From Citrobacter sp. On2M (GTDB taxonomy: Bacteria > Pseudomonadota > Gammaproteobacteria > Enterobacterales > Enterobacteriaceae), in contig NZ_WPCV01000004.1 in NCBI RefSeq assembly GCF_018035235.1, forward strand, positions 372,001-436,000: a stretch of 64,000 bases of DNA. The letters run 5' to 3'. How positions within the stretch are numbered: position 1 is the stretch's first letter; every line of letters starts with the position of its first letter. The notes below the pieces were generated by a model. The model was not told the DNA's origin, did no database searches, and saw only the letters and a program-made list of their open reading frames with translations. Below are positions 43,351 to 54,803 of the stretch, in pieces. Position numbers and translations under genes: made by a program.

Positions 43351-44034
43351 ATGACGGCAATTGCCCCGGTTATTACCATTGATGGCCCAAGCGGTGCAGG
43401 AAAAGGCACCTTGTGCAAGGCAATGGCGGAAGCATTGCAGTGGCATCTGTTAGATTCAGGCGCGATCTACCGCGTACTGGCGCTCGCAGCGTTGCATCAC
43501 CATGTTGATGTCACTTCTGAAGATGCTCTGGTACCGCTTGCCTCACACCTGGATGTGCGTTTTATCTCAACGGACGGCAACCTGGAAGTCATTCTGGAAG
43601 GCGAAGATGTTAGCGGCGAAATCCGCACCCAGGAAGTGGCGAATGCAGCCTCTCAGGTCGCTGCGTTTCCTCGCGTGCGCGAAGCGCTGTTACGCCGTCA
43701 ACGCGCATTTCGTGAAGCGCCTGGCCTGATTGCCGACGGGCGTGACATGGGAACCGTGGTGTTCCCGGATGCTCCGGTGAAAATTTTTCTGGACGCCTCC
43801 TCGCAAGAACGTGCGCACAGACGTATGCTACAGTTGCAGGAAAAGGGCTTTAGTGTTAACTTTGAACGCCTTTTGGCCGAGATCGAAGAACGCGATTACC
43901 GCGATCGTAATCGTGCTGTAGCGCCGCTTGTTCCCGCTGCTGATGCTTTAGTTTTGGATTCAACCCGATTAAGCATTGAGCAAGTGATTGAAAAAGCGTT
44001 ACAATACGCGCGCCAAAAACTGGCTCTCGCTTAA
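43351..44034 (+). CDS. cmk: Cytidylate kinase
   Basis: A 227-residue kinase that makes CDP or dCDP from CMP or dCMP. The P-loop GPSGAGKGT is at residues 12-20, and the nucleotide-specific part [20 protein letters not shown] is present. The start at 43351 ([15 protein letters not shown]) follows AAGGAGAAAAAG; the frame runs 21 codons further up without support. In E. coli it is co-transcribed in part with rpsA, which begins 113 bases later. Confidence 0.98.
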   Translation: MTAIAPVITIDGPSGAGKGTLCKAMAEALQWHLLDSGAIYRVLALAALHHHVDVTSEDALVPLASHLDVRFISTDGNLEVILEGEDVSGEIRTQEVANAASQVAAFPRVREALLRRQRAFREAPGLIADGRDMGTVVFPDAPVKIFLDASSQERAHRRMLQLQEKGFSVNFERLLAEIEERDYRDRNRAVAPLVPAADALVLDSTRLSIEQVIEKALQYARQKLALA

Positions 44035-44147
44035 GTGCGACCGAATTTGCAGTACCCCCGTTGCAATGGATTGACAGCGGGTATGTTAAACAACCCCATC
44101 CGGCACGGAGCCAGGTGGACGTTAAATATGAAACCTGAAGATTAAAC
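44035..44147 (+). promoter_or_regulatory. rpsA leader and translational control region
   Basis: The 113 bases before rpsA can fold and hold no canonical Shine-Dalgarno just before the ATG; only GAAG at about 44137 is near. In E. coli this leader forms hairpins that make rpsA translation efficient yet open to repression by free S1. The same layout is likely here. Confidence 0.6.
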
Positions 44148-45821
44148 ATGACTGAATCTTTTGCTCAACTGTTTGAAGAATCCTTAAAAGAAATCGAAAC
44201 CCGTCCGGGTTCCATCGTTCGTGGTGTTGTTGTTGCTATCGACAAAGACGTAGTACTGGTTGACGCTGGTCTGAAATCTGAGTCCGCCATTCCGGCAGAG
44301 CAGTTCAAAAACGCCCAGGGCGAGCTGGAAATCCAGGTTGGTGACGAAGTTGACGTTGCTCTGGATGCAGTAGAAGACGGCTTCGGTGAAACCCTGCTGT
44401 CCCGTGAAAAAGCTAAACGTCACGAAGCTTGGATCACGCTGGAAAAAGCTTACGAAGAAGCTGCAACCGTTACTGGTGTTATCAATGGCAAAGTCAAGGG
44501 TGGCTTCACTGTTGAGCTGAATGGTATTCGCGCGTTCCTGCCGGGTTCTCTGGTAGACGTTCGTCCGGTCCGCGACACGCTGCACCTGGAAGGCAAAGAG
44601 CTTGAATTCAAAGTAATCAAGCTGGATCAGAAGCGTAACAACGTTGTTGTTTCCCGTCGTGCCGTTATCGAATCCGAAAACAGCGCAGAACGCGATCAGC
44701 TGCTGGAAAACCTGCAGGAAGGCATGGAAGTTAAAGGTATCGTTAAGAACCTCACTGACTACGGTGCATTCGTTGATCTGGGTGGCGTTGACGGCCTGCT
44801 GCACATCACCGACATGGCATGGAAACGCGTTAAGCATCCGAGCGAAATCGTAAACGTTGGCGACGAAATCACTGTTAAAGTGCTGAAGTTCGACCGCGAG
44901 CGTACTCGTGTATCTCTGGGCCTGAAACAGCTGGGCGAAGATCCATGGGTAGCTATCGCTAAGCGTTATCCGGAAGGTACCAAACTGACTGGTCGCGTGA
45001 CCAACCTGACTGACTACGGCTGCTTCGTTGAAATCGAAGAAGGCGTTGAAGGCCTGGTTCACGTTTCCGAAATGGATTGGACCAACAAAAACATCCACCC
45101 GTCCAAAGTTGTTAACGTTGGCGACGTAGTGGAAGTTATGGTTCTGGATATCGACGAAGAACGTCGTCGTATCTCCCTGGGTCTGAAGCAGTGCAAAAAC
45201 AACCCATGGCAGCAGTTCGCGGAAACCCACAACAAGGGCGACCGTGTTGAAGGTAAAATCAAGTCTATCACTGACTTCGGTATCTTCATCGGCCTGGACG
45301 GCGGCATCGACGGCCTGGTTCACCTGTCTGACATCTCCTGGAACGTTGCAGGCGAAGAAGCAGTTCGTGAATACAAAAAAGGCGACGAAATCGCAGCCGT
45401 TGTTCTGCAGGTTGACGCAGAGCGTGAGCGTATCTCTCTGGGCGTTAAACAACTCGCAGAAGATCCGTTCAACAACTGGGTTGCACTGAACAAGAAAGGC
45501 GCAATCGTAAACGGTAAAGTCACTGCAGTTGACGCTAAAGGCGCAACCGTAGAACTGGCTGACGGCGTTGAAGGTTACCTGCGCGCTTCTGAAGCTTCCC
45601 GTGACCGCGTTGAAGATGCAACTCTGGTTCTGAGCGTAGGCGACGACGTTGAAGCGAAATTCACCGGCGTTGATCGTAAGAACCGTGCAATCAGCCTGTC
45701 TGTTCGTGCTAAAGACGAAGCTGATGAGAAAGATGCAATCGCAACTGTTAACAAACAGGAAGATGCTAACTTCTCTAACAACGCAATGGCTGAAGCTTTC
45801 AAAGCAGCTAAAGGCGAGTAA
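44148..45821 (+). CDS. rpsA: 30S ribosomal protein S1
   Basis: A 557-residue RNA-binding protein of six S1 (OB-fold) repeats, as in E. coli. Repeats are easy to see through recurring pieces such as [35 protein letters not shown] and [20 protein letters not shown]. The first two repeats bind the ribosome, and the later ones hold mRNA. Strong codon bias fits an abundant protein. Followed by a set of three hairpins before ihfB. Confidence 0.99.
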   Translation: MTESFAQLFEESLKEIETRPGSIVRGVVVAIDKDVVLVDAGLKSESAIPAEQFKNAQGELEIQVGDEVDVALDAVEDGFGETLLSREKAKRHEAWITLEKAYEEAATVTGVINGKVKGGFTVELNGIRAFLPGSLVDVRPVRDTLHLEGKELEFKVIKLDQKRNNVVVSRRAVIESENSAERDQLLENLQEGMEVKGIVKNLTDYGAFVDLGGVDGLLHITDMAWKRVKHPSEIVNVGDEITVKVLKFDRERTRVSLGLKQLGEDPWVAIAKRYPEGTKLTGRVTNLTDYGCFVEIEEGVEGLVHVSEMDWTNKNIHPSKVVNVGDVVEVMVLDIDEERRRISLGLKQCKNNPWQQFAETHNKGDRVEGKIKSITDFGIFIGLDGGIDGLVHLSDISWNVAGEEAVREYKKGDEIAAVVLQVDAERERISLGVKQLAEDPFNNWVALNKKGAIVNGKVTAVDAKGATVELADGVEGYLRASEASRDRVEDATLVLSVGDDVEAKFTGVDRKNRAISLSVRAKDEADEKDAIATVNKQEDANFSNNAMAEAFKAAKGE

Positions 45822-45839
45822 TATCGAGTGCTCTAAATC

Positions 45840-45935
45840 CTTTGTGCTGTTAACAGCACAAAGGGTGACGAGTAGCTTGACAGATTACAGGATTCGTCCT
45901 GTAATCAATGACAAAGGGCGGCTACGGCCGCCCTT
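45840..45935 (+). terminator. Three consecutive perfect hairpins between rpsA and ihfB
   Basis: First is a 24-base perfect palindrome at 45840-45863 (core GCTGTTAACAGC). Second, GATTACAGGA pairs with TCCTGTAATC around TTCG (45883-45906). Third, AAGGGCGGC pairs with GCCGCCCTT around TACG (45914-45935), a stable UNCG-type loop. No long T run follows the last one. They probably stabilise or end the rpsA message; partial read-through into ihfB is likely. Confidence 0.75.
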
Positions 45936-45980
45936 AATCAATGCAGCAGCTAATTATGCCTTTAAGGAACCGGAGGAATC

Positions 45981-46265
45981 ATGACCAAGTCAGAATTGAT
46001 TGAAAGACTTGCAACCCAGCAACCTCATATTCCCGCGAAAGCGGTTGAAGATGCAGTTAAAGAGATGCTGGAACATATGGCCTCGACTCTTGCGCAGGGC
46101 GAGCGTATTGAAATCCGCGGTTTCGGCAGCTTCTCTTTGCATTACCGCGCACCACGCACCGGACGTAATCCGAAGACCGGCGATAAAGTGGACCTGGAAG
46201 GAAAATACGTTCCGCACTTTAAACCAGGTAAAGAACTGCGCGATCGCGCCAATATTTACGGTTAA
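45981..46265 (+). CDS. ihfB: Integration host factor, beta subunit
   Basis: A 94-residue DNA-bending protein that pairs with IhfA. The beta-arm with the intercalating proline is in [20 protein letters not shown], and [16 protein letters not shown] is the family signature. GGAGGA precedes the ATG. IHF bends sites at many promoters, including focA-pfl and fim switches. Own terminator follows. Confidence 0.99.
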   Translation: MTKSELIERLATQQPHIPAKAVEDAVKEMLEHMASTLAQGERIEIRGFGSFSLHYRAPRTGRNPKTGDKVDLEGKYVPHFKPGKELRDRANIYG

Positions 46266-46290
46266 GTTTTTAGCGAAACTTAACGCCGAG

Positions 46291-46316
46291 AAAAGCACCC
46301 GCATGGGTGCTTTTTT
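46291..46316 (+). terminator. Terminator after ihfB
   Basis: AAAGCACCC and GGGTGCTTT pair around GCAT and are followed by further T, 27 bases past the stop. Confidence 0.92.
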
Positions 46317-46471
46317 CATTTCTGTTTGCTAATTCCGGAATCCTCATCCCAGTTAATTTGTACGTTACTTCCGCCGCTAAATGTCAGCGGAACGCACGCC
46401 GTATAACGATAAATTGTTGCCAGACAACTGTCGAAGAGTGCTGCACACTCCCTGCTACAGGGAGGTAATTG

Positions 46472-48736
46472 ATGAAAATAACAACGGTTAGTACGTGCGC
46501 ATTATTCGGCATTCTCCCGCTTATATTATTACCTGTGCTGCCAGGCATGCTGTGCATCAGCGTTGTATTTTGTCTGGCGTGTGTACTCTGTCTTTTTTCC
46601 TGTAGGCATTTGCGTTTTGCCGGAATAACCCTACTGTTCTTTCTTTGGGGCATCCTGGCAGCAAAAGATGCTCTGTGGGCTGGTAATACGCTCCCTGCGA
46701 AAACCCAGCAAGCTGTTGTGCGGATAACCGGAACTGACAATATGACGACGCACTATGGTCAGATTACGCATCTGCAGGGGAAACGCCTCTTTCCCTCCGT
46801 CGGAATTATCCTGTATGGACAGTACTTACCTGGTGACGTTTGTGCGGGTCAGACATGGGCGATGACGCTGAAGGTCCGTGCCGTACACGGCCAATTGAAC
46901 GAGGGAGGATTTGATAGCCAGCGTTATGCGTTGGCGCAGCACCAACCCTTGACGGGACGATTTTCGCAGGCCTCGGTTATCACACCACAATGTAGCCTGC
47001 GAGCGCAGTATCTTGCCTCGTTGAAAACCACGCTTGCTGATTTCTCCTGGCAGCAGGTCATACTGGGGCTGGGAATGGGGGAGCGCTTGTCCGTGTCGCA
47101 AGAGGTGAAATACATTATGCGTGATACCGGCACGGCGCATTTGATGGCGATTTCCGGGCTGCATATTGCATTTGCCGCCCTTCTGGCTGCAGGAATAATT
47201 CGCGCGGGCCAATTTTTCATGCCAACCAGGTGGATTTGCTGGCAGATTCCGTTAGTAGGGGGGATCGTCTGTGCAACATTCTATGCCTGGCTAACGGGGT
47301 TGCAACCCCCGGCATTACGGACGGTTGTTGCGCTGCTGGTCTGGGGGGCGCTAAAACTCAGCGGCAGGCAGTGGAATGGATGGTCGGTGTGGATCTGTTG
47401 TCTGGCAGCCATTCTGGTGGTAGATCCTGTCGCCGTTCTTTCACAAAGTCTGTGGTTGTCTGCTTTTGCCGTTGCAGCGCTGCTGTTCTGGTATCAATGG
47501 GTTCCTGCGCCAAATTGGCCGTTATCGTTCGTTGGACGTCAATTCCTGGCGCTTGCTCATCTGCAACTGGGCATTACGCTTCTGCTTCTGCCGGTGCAAA
47601 TCGCGATGTTCCACGGTTTCAGTCTGACCTCTTTTCTGGCGAATTTGTTTGCCGTACCGCTGGTCACGTTTATTGCCGTACCCTTGATATTAGCAGGCAT
47701 GATCGTGCATTTAACCGGGCTGGTGATGGTTGAATCGGGCCTGTGGTTTTTAGCCGATCGCTCTCTGGCGCTGCTGTTTTGGGGACTCAGGAGCCTGCCT
47801 GAAGGGTGGACCAATATTGATGCACGTTGGCAAGGGTTTGCATTTTTACCCGGACTGACGATCATCGCATGGCGACTAAATATCTTGCGTACGCTACCGG
47901 TGGTCTGTTTCACGGTGCTGATTATATTGAGTGGGCCATTCTGGCGTACCTCACGTACTGATGTGTGGCAAGTGCATATGCTGGATGTCGGGCAGGGGCT
48001 GGCGATGGTGATTGAGCGTAATGGGAAAGCGCTGCTTTATGATACAGGTCTGGCATGGCCTGAAGGTGATAGCGCGCAACAGCTGATTATTCCCTGGTTA
48101 CGCTGGCACAATCTGGAGCCGGAAGGGGTAATTTTAAGCCATGAGCATATGGATCACCGGGGCGGGTTAGGCTCGCTGCAGAAAGCCTGGCCGTCGCTAT
48201 GGATAAGAAGTCCGCTAGGTTGGGAAGGGCATCTGCCCTGTTTTCGCGGGGAAAGTTGGCGATGGCAAGGATTAACCTTTAGTGCGCACTGGCCGGTGCG
48301 TGGCAATACAGATGTAGGGAATAACCACTCTTGCGTGGTTAAAGTTGATGATGGGTATCAGAGTATTCTGCTGACCGGCGATATTGAGTCTCCCGCTGAA
48401 CAAAAAATGCTAAGTCACTACTGGCAGCATCTGCAGTCTACGGTGGTGCAGGTTCCACATCATGGCAGCAATACCTCATCATCACTGGCGTTGATTCAGC
48501 GGGTCGGCGGACAGGCTGCGTTAGCCTCAGCATCCCGTTACAATGCCTGGCGTCTACCGTCCTGGAAGGTGAAACAGCGTTATCAACAACAAAATTATCA
48601 ATGGCTGGATACACCACATCAGGGGCAGATCACGCTGGATTTCTATCAAAACAACTGGCGAATACACAGCTTGCGGGATCAGATTTTACCTCGTTGGTAT
48701 CATCAGTGGTTTGGCGTGTCGGAGGATAACGGGTAG
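46472..48736 (+). CDS. ycaI: ComEC/Rec2-family membrane protein YcaI
   Basis: A 754-residue inner-membrane protein. The competence channel domain is in the middle (GLGMGERLSVSQEV, then HLMAISGLHIAFAALLAAGI, the family stretch) with many helices. A metallo-beta-lactamase-like domain at the end has the metal motif SHEHMDHRGGLGSL and the later PHHGSNTSSS. In transformable bacteria ComEC brings single-stranded DNA across the inner membrane; a role of YcaI in enterobacteria is less clear. I chose ATG 46472 behind GGAGGT rather than the TTG just before it. Confidence 0.95.
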   Translation: MKITTVSTCALFGILPLILLPVLPGMLCISVVFCLACVLCLFSCRHLRFAGITLLFFLWGILAAKDALWAGNTLPAKTQQAVVRITGTDNMTTHYGQITHLQGKRLFPSVGIILYGQYLPGDVCAGQTWAMTLKVRAVHGQLNEGGFDSQRYALAQHQPLTGRFSQASVITPQCSLRAQYLASLKTTLADFSWQQVILGLGMGERLSVSQEVKYIMRDTGTAHLMAISGLHIAFAALLAAGIIRAGQFFMPTRWICWQIPLVGGIVCATFYAWLTGLQPPALRTVVALLVWGALKLSGRQWNGWSVWICCLAAILVVDPVAVLSQSLWLSAFAVAALLFWYQWVPAPNWPLSFVGRQFLALAHLQLGITLLLLPVQIAMFHGFSLTSFLANLFAVPLVTFIAVPLILAGMIVHLTGLVMVESGLWFLADRSLALLFWGLRSLPEGWTNIDARWQGFAFLPGLTIIAWRLNILRTLPVVCFTVLIILSGPFWRTSRTDVWQVHMLDVGQGLAMVIERNGKALLYDTGLAWPEGDSAQQLIIPWLRWHNLEPEGVILSHEHMDHRGGLGSLQKAWPSLWIRSPLGWEGHLPCFRGESWRWQGLTFSAHWPVRGNTDVGNNHSCVVKVDDGYQSILLTGDIESPAEQKMLSHYWQHLQSTVVQVPHHGSNTSSSLALIQRVGGQAALASASRYNAWRLPSWKVKQRYQQQNYQWLDTPHQGQITLDFYQNNWRIHSLRDQILPRWYHQWFGVSEDNG

Positions 48737-48772
48737 AATATGCGGCTATTCTAACAAATGCCGGTTTTTTGA

Positions 48773-50521
48773 ATGCATAACGATAAAGATCTCTCTACGT
48801 GGCAGACGTTTCGCCGACTATGGCCAACCATAGCGCCTTTTAAATCGGGTCTGATCGTGGCGGGTATAGCGTTAGTCCTTAACGCGGCCAGCGATACCTT
48901 CATGTTATCGCTCCTTAAGCCATTACTGGATGATGGTTTTGGTAAAACCGATCGCTCAGTGCTGCTGTGGATGCCGCTGGTGGTCATTGGACTGATGATA
49001 GTTCGTGGCTTAACCAGCTATGTCTCCAGCTACTGTATCTCATGGGTGTCAGGCAAAGTGGTTATGACCATGCGCCGCCGCCTCTTTGGTCACATGATGG
49101 GCATGCCGGTCTCCTTCTTTGATAAGCAGTCTACAGGTACGCTGCTGTCACGTATTACCTATGATTCAGAGCAGGTCGCGTCATCATCTTCTGGCGCGCT
49201 AATCACCGTGGTACGTGAAGGTGCCTCGATTATTGGCCTGTTTATCATGATGTTCTATTACAGCTGGCAGCTGTCATTGATCCTGATTGTGCTGGCGCCA
49301 ATTGTGTCAGTGGCAATCCGAGTGGTTTCCAAGCGCTTTCGTAACATCAGTAAAAACATGCAAAACACCATGGGGCAGGTTACGACCAGTGCGGAGCAGA
49401 TGCTGAAAGGCCACAAAGAAGTTTTGATTTTTGGTGGCCAGGAAGTCGAAACCAAGCGCTTTGATAAAGTCAGCAACAAGATGCGTCTGCAGGGGATGAA
49501 GATGGTTTCTGCCTCTTCTATCTCTGACCCTATCATCCAGCTGATTGCGTCTTTGGCGCTGGCCTTCGTGTTATATGCGGCCAGCTTCCCAAGCGTAATG
49601 GAAAACCTGACGGCAGGGACAATTACCGTTGTCTTCTCCTCAATGATCGCGCTGATGCGTCCGTTAAAATCGCTGACTAACGTCAACGCGCAGTTCCAGC
49701 GCGGTATGGCAGCATGCCAGACTTTATTTACTATTCTGGATAGCGAACAGGAAAAAGATGAAGGTAAACGCGTTATCGAACGTGCGACCGGCGATCTCGA
49801 GTTCCGCAATGTGACTTTCACCTATCCAGGACGTGAAGCACCGGCTCTGCGCGACATCAACCTGAACATTCCAGCGGGCAAAACCGTTGCTCTGGTTGGC
49901 CGTTCGGGATCTGGTAAATCCACCATCGCCAGCCTGATTACGCGCTTCTACGATATCGATGAAGGGCAGATTCTGATGGACGGACACGATCTGCGCGAAT
50001 ATACCCTGGCGTCCCTGCGCGATCAGGTCGCGTTGGTTTCGCAGAATGTGCATCTGTTTAACGATACCGTCGCCAACAACATCGCCTACGCGCGTACCGA
50101 TATGTACAGTCGCGAGCAGATCGAAAAAGCGGCACAGATGGCCTACGCCATGGATTTCATCAATAAGATGGATAATGGGCTGGATACGGTGATTGGCGAA
50201 AACGGCGTCCTGCTTTCCGGTGGCCAGCGCCAGCGCATCGCTATCGCCCGCGCCTTGTTGCGTGACAGCCCGATTCTGATCCTTGATGAAGCAACGTCGG
50301 CTCTCGATACCGAATCCGAACGCGCGATTCAGGCTGCTCTGGATGAACTTCAGAAAAACCGTACTTCCCTGGTGATTGCTCACCGTCTTTCTACCATTGA
50401 ACAAGCGGACGAAATCATCGTGGTGGAAGACGGTATTATTGTTGAACGTGGAACCCATAGCGAGCTGATTGAGCAGCGCGGGGTCTATGCGCAATTACAC
50501 AAAATGCAATTCGGCCAATGA
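48773..50521 (+). CDS. msbA: Lipid A/phospholipid flippase MsbA (ABC exporter)
   Basis: A 582-residue homodimeric ABC transporter that flips core-lipid A across the inner membrane. Six helices cover the first 320 residues. Walker [10 protein letters not shown] is near residue 380, the signature [18 protein letters not shown] near 482, and the Walker [13 protein letters not shown] follows. It overlaps lpxK by four bases (ATGA), so supply of lipid A and its transport are coupled. Length equals E. coli. Confidence 0.99.
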   Translation: MHNDKDLSTWQTFRRLWPTIAPFKSGLIVAGIALVLNAASDTFMLSLLKPLLDDGFGKTDRSVLLWMPLVVIGLMIVRGLTSYVSSYCISWVSGKVVMTMRRRLFGHMMGMPVSFFDKQSTGTLLSRITYDSEQVASSSSGALITVVREGASIIGLFIMMFYYSWQLSLILIVLAPIVSVAIRVVSKRFRNISKNMQNTMGQVTTSAEQMLKGHKEVLIFGGQEVETKRFDKVSNKMRLQGMKMVSASSISDPIIQLIASLALAFVLYAASFPSVMENLTAGTITVVFSSMIALMRPLKSLTNVNAQFQRGMAACQTLFTILDSEQEKDEGKRVIERATGDLEFRNVTFTYPGREAPALRDINLNIPAGKTVALVGRSGSGKSTIASLITRFYDIDEGQILMDGHDLREYTLASLRDQVALVSQNVHLFNDTVANNIAYARTDMYSREQIEKAAQMAYAMDFINKMDNGLDTVIGENGVLLSGGQRQRIAIARALLRDSPILILDEATSALDTESERAIQAALDELQKNRTSLVIAHRLSTIEQADEIIVVEDGIIVERGTHSELIEQRGVYAQLHKMQFGQ

Positions 50522-51495
50522 TCGCACGAATCTGGTCTGGTGAGTCGCCACTGTGGCGGCTGTTACTTCCACTCTCCTGGCTGTATGGCCTGGTGAGTGG
50601 CGGGATCCGCCTATGCTACAAGCTTGGGCTGAAACGCGCATGGCGCGCGCCAGTACCGGTTGTGGTGGTCGGAAACCTTACAGCCGGCGGCAATGGCAAA
50701 ACACCGGTGGTAATTTGGCTGGTTGAACAACTGCAGCAACGCGGGATTCGCGTGGGCGTAGTGTCGCGTGGTTACGGTGGGAAAGCGGCTGCTTACCCGT
50801 TGTTATTGACTGCAGAGACCACCACCGCAGAAGCGGGTGATGAACCGGTGCTGATAGCCCAACGTACCGGCGTGCCGGTAGCGGTATCCCCGGTAAGATC
50901 GGATGCGGTAAAAGCCATTTTGGCCCATCACGACGTGCAGATCATTGTGACGGACGATGGTCTACAGCATTATCGTCTGGCGCGGGATGTTGAAATCGTG
51001 GTTATTGATGGTGAACGTCGGTTTGGCAATGGCTGGTGGCTTCCCGCAGGCCCAATGCGGGAACGCGCAGGTCGCCTTAAATCGGTAGATGCGACTATTG
51101 TGAACGGTGGAGTTGCGCAGCCAGGGGAAATCCCGATGCGACTTGAACCTGGACTGGCGGTTAATTTACGCACGGGCGAACGCCGCGATGTGGCGCTCCT
51201 GCCCAATATTGTCGCTATGGCGGGCATCGGCCATCCACCGCGTTTTTTCGCCACACTGGAAGCGTGTGGGGCCAGAGTGCAAAAATGTATCGCGCTGGCA
51301 GACCATCAGTCTCTGACCTACAGTGAGGTCAGCGCGCTTGCCAACCCCGGACAAACGCTGGTGATGACGGAAAAAGATGCGGTTAAATGTCGTGCATTTG
51401 CTGATGAAAACTGGTGGTATTTACCGGTTGACGCTCATTTGTCAGGCGACCGGCCTGACGTGTTGCTGGATAGCTTAATCTCGCTGACTCGCTAA
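50518..51495 (+). CDS. lpxK: Tetraacyldisaccharide 4'-kinase
   Basis: A 325-residue membrane-bound kinase that adds the 4'-phosphate in lipid A synthesis. The P-loop [20 protein letters not shown] is near residue 50, and [17 protein letters not shown] and [12 protein letters not shown] are family signatures. It starts within the msbA stop (ATGA). E. coli LpxK is three residues longer, a small difference at the C-terminus. Confidence 0.98.
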   Translation: MIARIWSGESPLWRLLLPLSWLYGLVSGGIRLCYKLGLKRAWRAPVPVVVVGNLTAGGNGKTPVVIWLVEQLQQRGIRVGVVSRGYGGKAAAYPLLLTAETTTAEAGDEPVLIAQRTGVPVAVSPVRSDAVKAILAHHDVQIIVTDDGLQHYRLARDVEIVVIDGERRFGNGWWLPAGPMRERAGRLKSVDATIVNGGVAQPGEIPMRLEPGLAVNLRTGERRDVALLPNIVAMAGIGHPPRFFATLEACGARVQKCIALADHQSLTYSEVSALANPGQTLVMTEKDAVKCRAFADENWWYLPVDAHLSGDRPDVLLDSLISLTR

Positions 51496-51536
51496 CGGGT
51501 TCATACTGCGGCAGCGAATCATTTATGAGGCCATAA

Positions 51537-52769
51537 ATGTCGTTGCCGCGTCTTTCTCTGACGGATGCCCGCCATCTTCACCTTGCGGCCCAGGGGCTGC
51601 TGAAAAAAACACGCCACCGGGCAACGCCTGCAGATATTCTTCCCACCATTTCGCGCATGTCGTTACTGCAAATCGATACCATCAATATTGTCGCGCGTAG
51701 CCCCTATCTGGTGCTGTTTAGTCGTTTGGGCAATTACTCGCCCCAGTGGCTGGATGACTCACTCCTGCAGGGCGAATTGATCGAATACTGGGCGCATGAG
51801 GCCTGCTTTTTGCCACGCAGCGACTTTATGCTGATCCGCCACCGCATGCTGGCCCCGGAGAAAATGGGCTGGAAGTATCAAGCGGCGTGGATGAAAGAAC
51901 ATGCGCAGGAGATCGAGCAACTGCTCCAGCACATCCAGCATAACGGAGCAGTACGCTCTGTCGATTTTGAGCATCCGCGCAAGGGTGCCAGCGGCTGGTG
52001 GGAATGGAAACCGCACAAACGCCATCTTGAAGGCTTGTTCACTGCCGGGAAAGTCATGGTAGTTGAACGGCGTAATTTCCAGCGCGTGTATGATTTAACC
52101 CATCGCGTCATGCCGCACTGGGATGATGAACGCGACCTACTTTCGCGGGAAGATGCTGAAAGCGTCATGCTGGATAACAGCGCCCGCAGTCTGGGGATTT
52201 TTCGCGAACAGTGGCTGGCAGACTATTACCGACTGAAGCGCCCGGCGCTAAAAAGCTGGTGTGAGGTGCGTAAAGAACAGCAACAAATTATTCCTGTCGA
52301 CGTTGAAGGGCTAGGAACGCTATGGCTGCATAGTCACCTTCAGCCGCAGTTGGAACAGGCGCTGGCGGGTAAATTAACGGCGACCCATAGCGCTGTTTTA
52401 TCGCCTTTTGATCCGGTGGTTTGGGATCGTAAACGGGCAGAGCAGCTATTCGACTTTAGCTATCGGCTGGAATGCTATACGCCAGCGCCGAAACGTCAAT
52501 ATGGTTATTTTGTCTTGCCGTTGCTGCATCACGGGCAGTTGGTTGGGCGGATGGATGCCAAAATGCACCGCAAAACGGGCGTACTGGAGGTTATTTCGCT
52601 GTGGTTGCAGGATGGCGTCAAACCAGGGGGCACTTTGCGAAACGGATTGTTTCAGGCGATTGATGATTTTGCCCGCTGGCAGCAGGCAACTCGCGTAACG
52701 CTGGGGCGCTATCCTGAAGGTTTATTTGCTGATGCACGCCATGGTTGGGAAATAGACCCAGCCCTGTAA
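51537..52769 (+). CDS. ycaQ: Interstrand-crosslink DNA glycosylase YcaQ (HTH_42 family)
   Basis: A 410-residue protein of the winged-helix glycosylase family (AlkZ/AlkX type) that unhooks alkylated bases and nitrogen-mustard crosslinks. The catalytic QxD-type motif is visible in MSLLQIDTINIVARS near residue 45 (the antibiotic-self-resistance group has QxQ instead). The C-terminal part has FDPVVWDRKRAEQLFDFSYR, also typical. It begins 41 bases after lpxK and is followed by ycaR and kdsB; transcription through all is possible. Confidence 0.93.
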   Translation: MSLPRLSLTDARHLHLAAQGLLKKTRHRATPADILPTISRMSLLQIDTINIVARSPYLVLFSRLGNYSPQWLDDSLLQGELIEYWAHEACFLPRSDFMLIRHRMLAPEKMGWKYQAAWMKEHAQEIEQLLQHIQHNGAVRSVDFEHPRKGASGWWEWKPHKRHLEGLFTAGKVMVVERRNFQRVYDLTHRVMPHWDDERDLLSREDAESVMLDNSARSLGIFREQWLADYYRLKRPALKSWCEVRKEQQQIIPVDVEGLGTLWLHSHLQPQLEQALAGKLTATHSAVLSPFDPVVWDRKRAEQLFDFSYRLECYTPAPKRQYGYFVLPLLHHGQLVGRMDAKMHRKTGVLEVISLWLQDGVKPGGTLRNGLFQAIDDFARWQQATRVTLGRYPEGLFADARHGWEIDPAL

Positions 52770-52820
52770 GCGATTATGTTAATATTTACGGATTCACAAT
52801 CCGGTCCATCTGGAGGAACT

Positions 52821-53746
<926 letters not shown>

Positions 53747-53909
53747 TTTTTCTCATGACACTCCCCCCGGTGATGTGAATTTTTGGGAGGAGTGTCGTAT
53801 CGTTACGTTTTCCCTCCACTTTTCTTTTCATCAATTGATCTCATCCGGGTGACATCTGTCTGCACGACGCTCATTATGAAAGCAGTAGCATTAATGAGGG
53901 CAATCTGAA

Positions 53910-54803
53910 ATGGAACAGTTGCGTGCCGAACTCAGCCATCTGCTGGGCGAAAAACTCAGTCGTATAGAATGCGTGAATGAAAAAGTGGATACGGCCCTGT
54001 GGGCACTGTACGACAGCCAGGGAAATCCAATGCCGCTGATGGCAAGAAGTTTCACTACGCCGGGTATGGCGCAGCAGCTGGCATGGAAAACTTCGATGCT
54101 GGCGCGCAGTGGAACGGTACGTATGCCCGTTATTTATGGAGTCTTAACGCACGAGGAGCATCCCGGTCCCGATGTGCTACTGCTTGAACGTTTACGCGGG
54201 GTGCCGGTTGAAGCGCCAGCCCGAACGCCCGAACGTTGGGAACATTTAAAGGATCAGATTGTAGAAGGTCTGCTGTCATGGCATCGGCAGGATAGCCGTG
54301 GCTGCGTGGGAATGGTGGATAACACGCAAGAGAATGTCTGGCCATCCTGGTATCGTCAACGAGTTGAGGTGCTGTGGACTACGTTAAGTCAGTTCAACAA
54401 TACCGGGCTGACGATGCAGGACAAGCGGATCCTGTTTCGGACCCGCGAGTGTTTGCCCGCTTTATTTGAAGGATTCAATGATAACTGCGTGTTGATCCAT
54501 GGTAATTTCAGTTTACGCAGCATGCTTAAAGACGCCCGTAGCGATCAGCTTCTGGCCATGGTGGGGCCCGGTTTGATGCTGTGGGCACCCAGGGAATATG
54601 AATTGTTCCGTTTAATGGATAATGCGCTGGCGGAAAGCCTGCTATGGCAATACCTGCAGCGCGCGCCAGTAGCGGAGTCGTTCATCTGGCGGCGCTGGTT
54701 ATATGTGTTATGGGATGAGGTGGCGCAACTGGTTAACACCGGGCGTTTTAATCGTTCCAACTTTGACCTGGCTACGAAATCACTGCTGCCGTGGCTCGCC
54801 TGA
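53910..54803 (+). CDS. ycbJ: YcbJ, putative kinase-like phosphotransferase
   Basis: A 297-residue cytosolic protein matching E. coli YcbJ. It has an aminoglycoside-phosphotransferase-like course: HGNFSLRSML in the place of the catalytic loop (usual HGDxxxxN, here Asn instead of Asp), then LLAMVGPGLMLWAPREYELF in the place of the metal loop. Because the aspartate of the loop is missing, it may be an inactive kinase-like protein. The last 24 bases overlap the end of elyC on the opposite strand. Confidence 0.9.
   Translation: MEQLRAELSHLLGEKLSRIECVNEKVDTALWALYDSQGNPMPLMARSFTTPGMAQQLAWKTSMLARSGTVRMPVIYGVLTHEEHPGPDVLLLERLRGVPVEAPARTPERWEHLKDQIVEGLLSWHRQDSRGCVGMVDNTQENVWPSWYRQRVEVLWTTLSQFNNTGLTMQDKRILFRTRECLPALFEGFNDNCVLIHGNFSLRSMLKDARSDQLLAMVGPGLMLWAPREYELFRLMDNALAESLLWQYLQRAPVAESFIWRRWLYVLWDEVAQLVNTGRFNRSNFDLATKSLLPWLA

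Noticed and set aside
44184-45452. 422-codon open frame opposite rpsA
   Set aside because: Same effect as for pflB: a highly biased gene leaves a long reverse frame. No known domain, no start signal.
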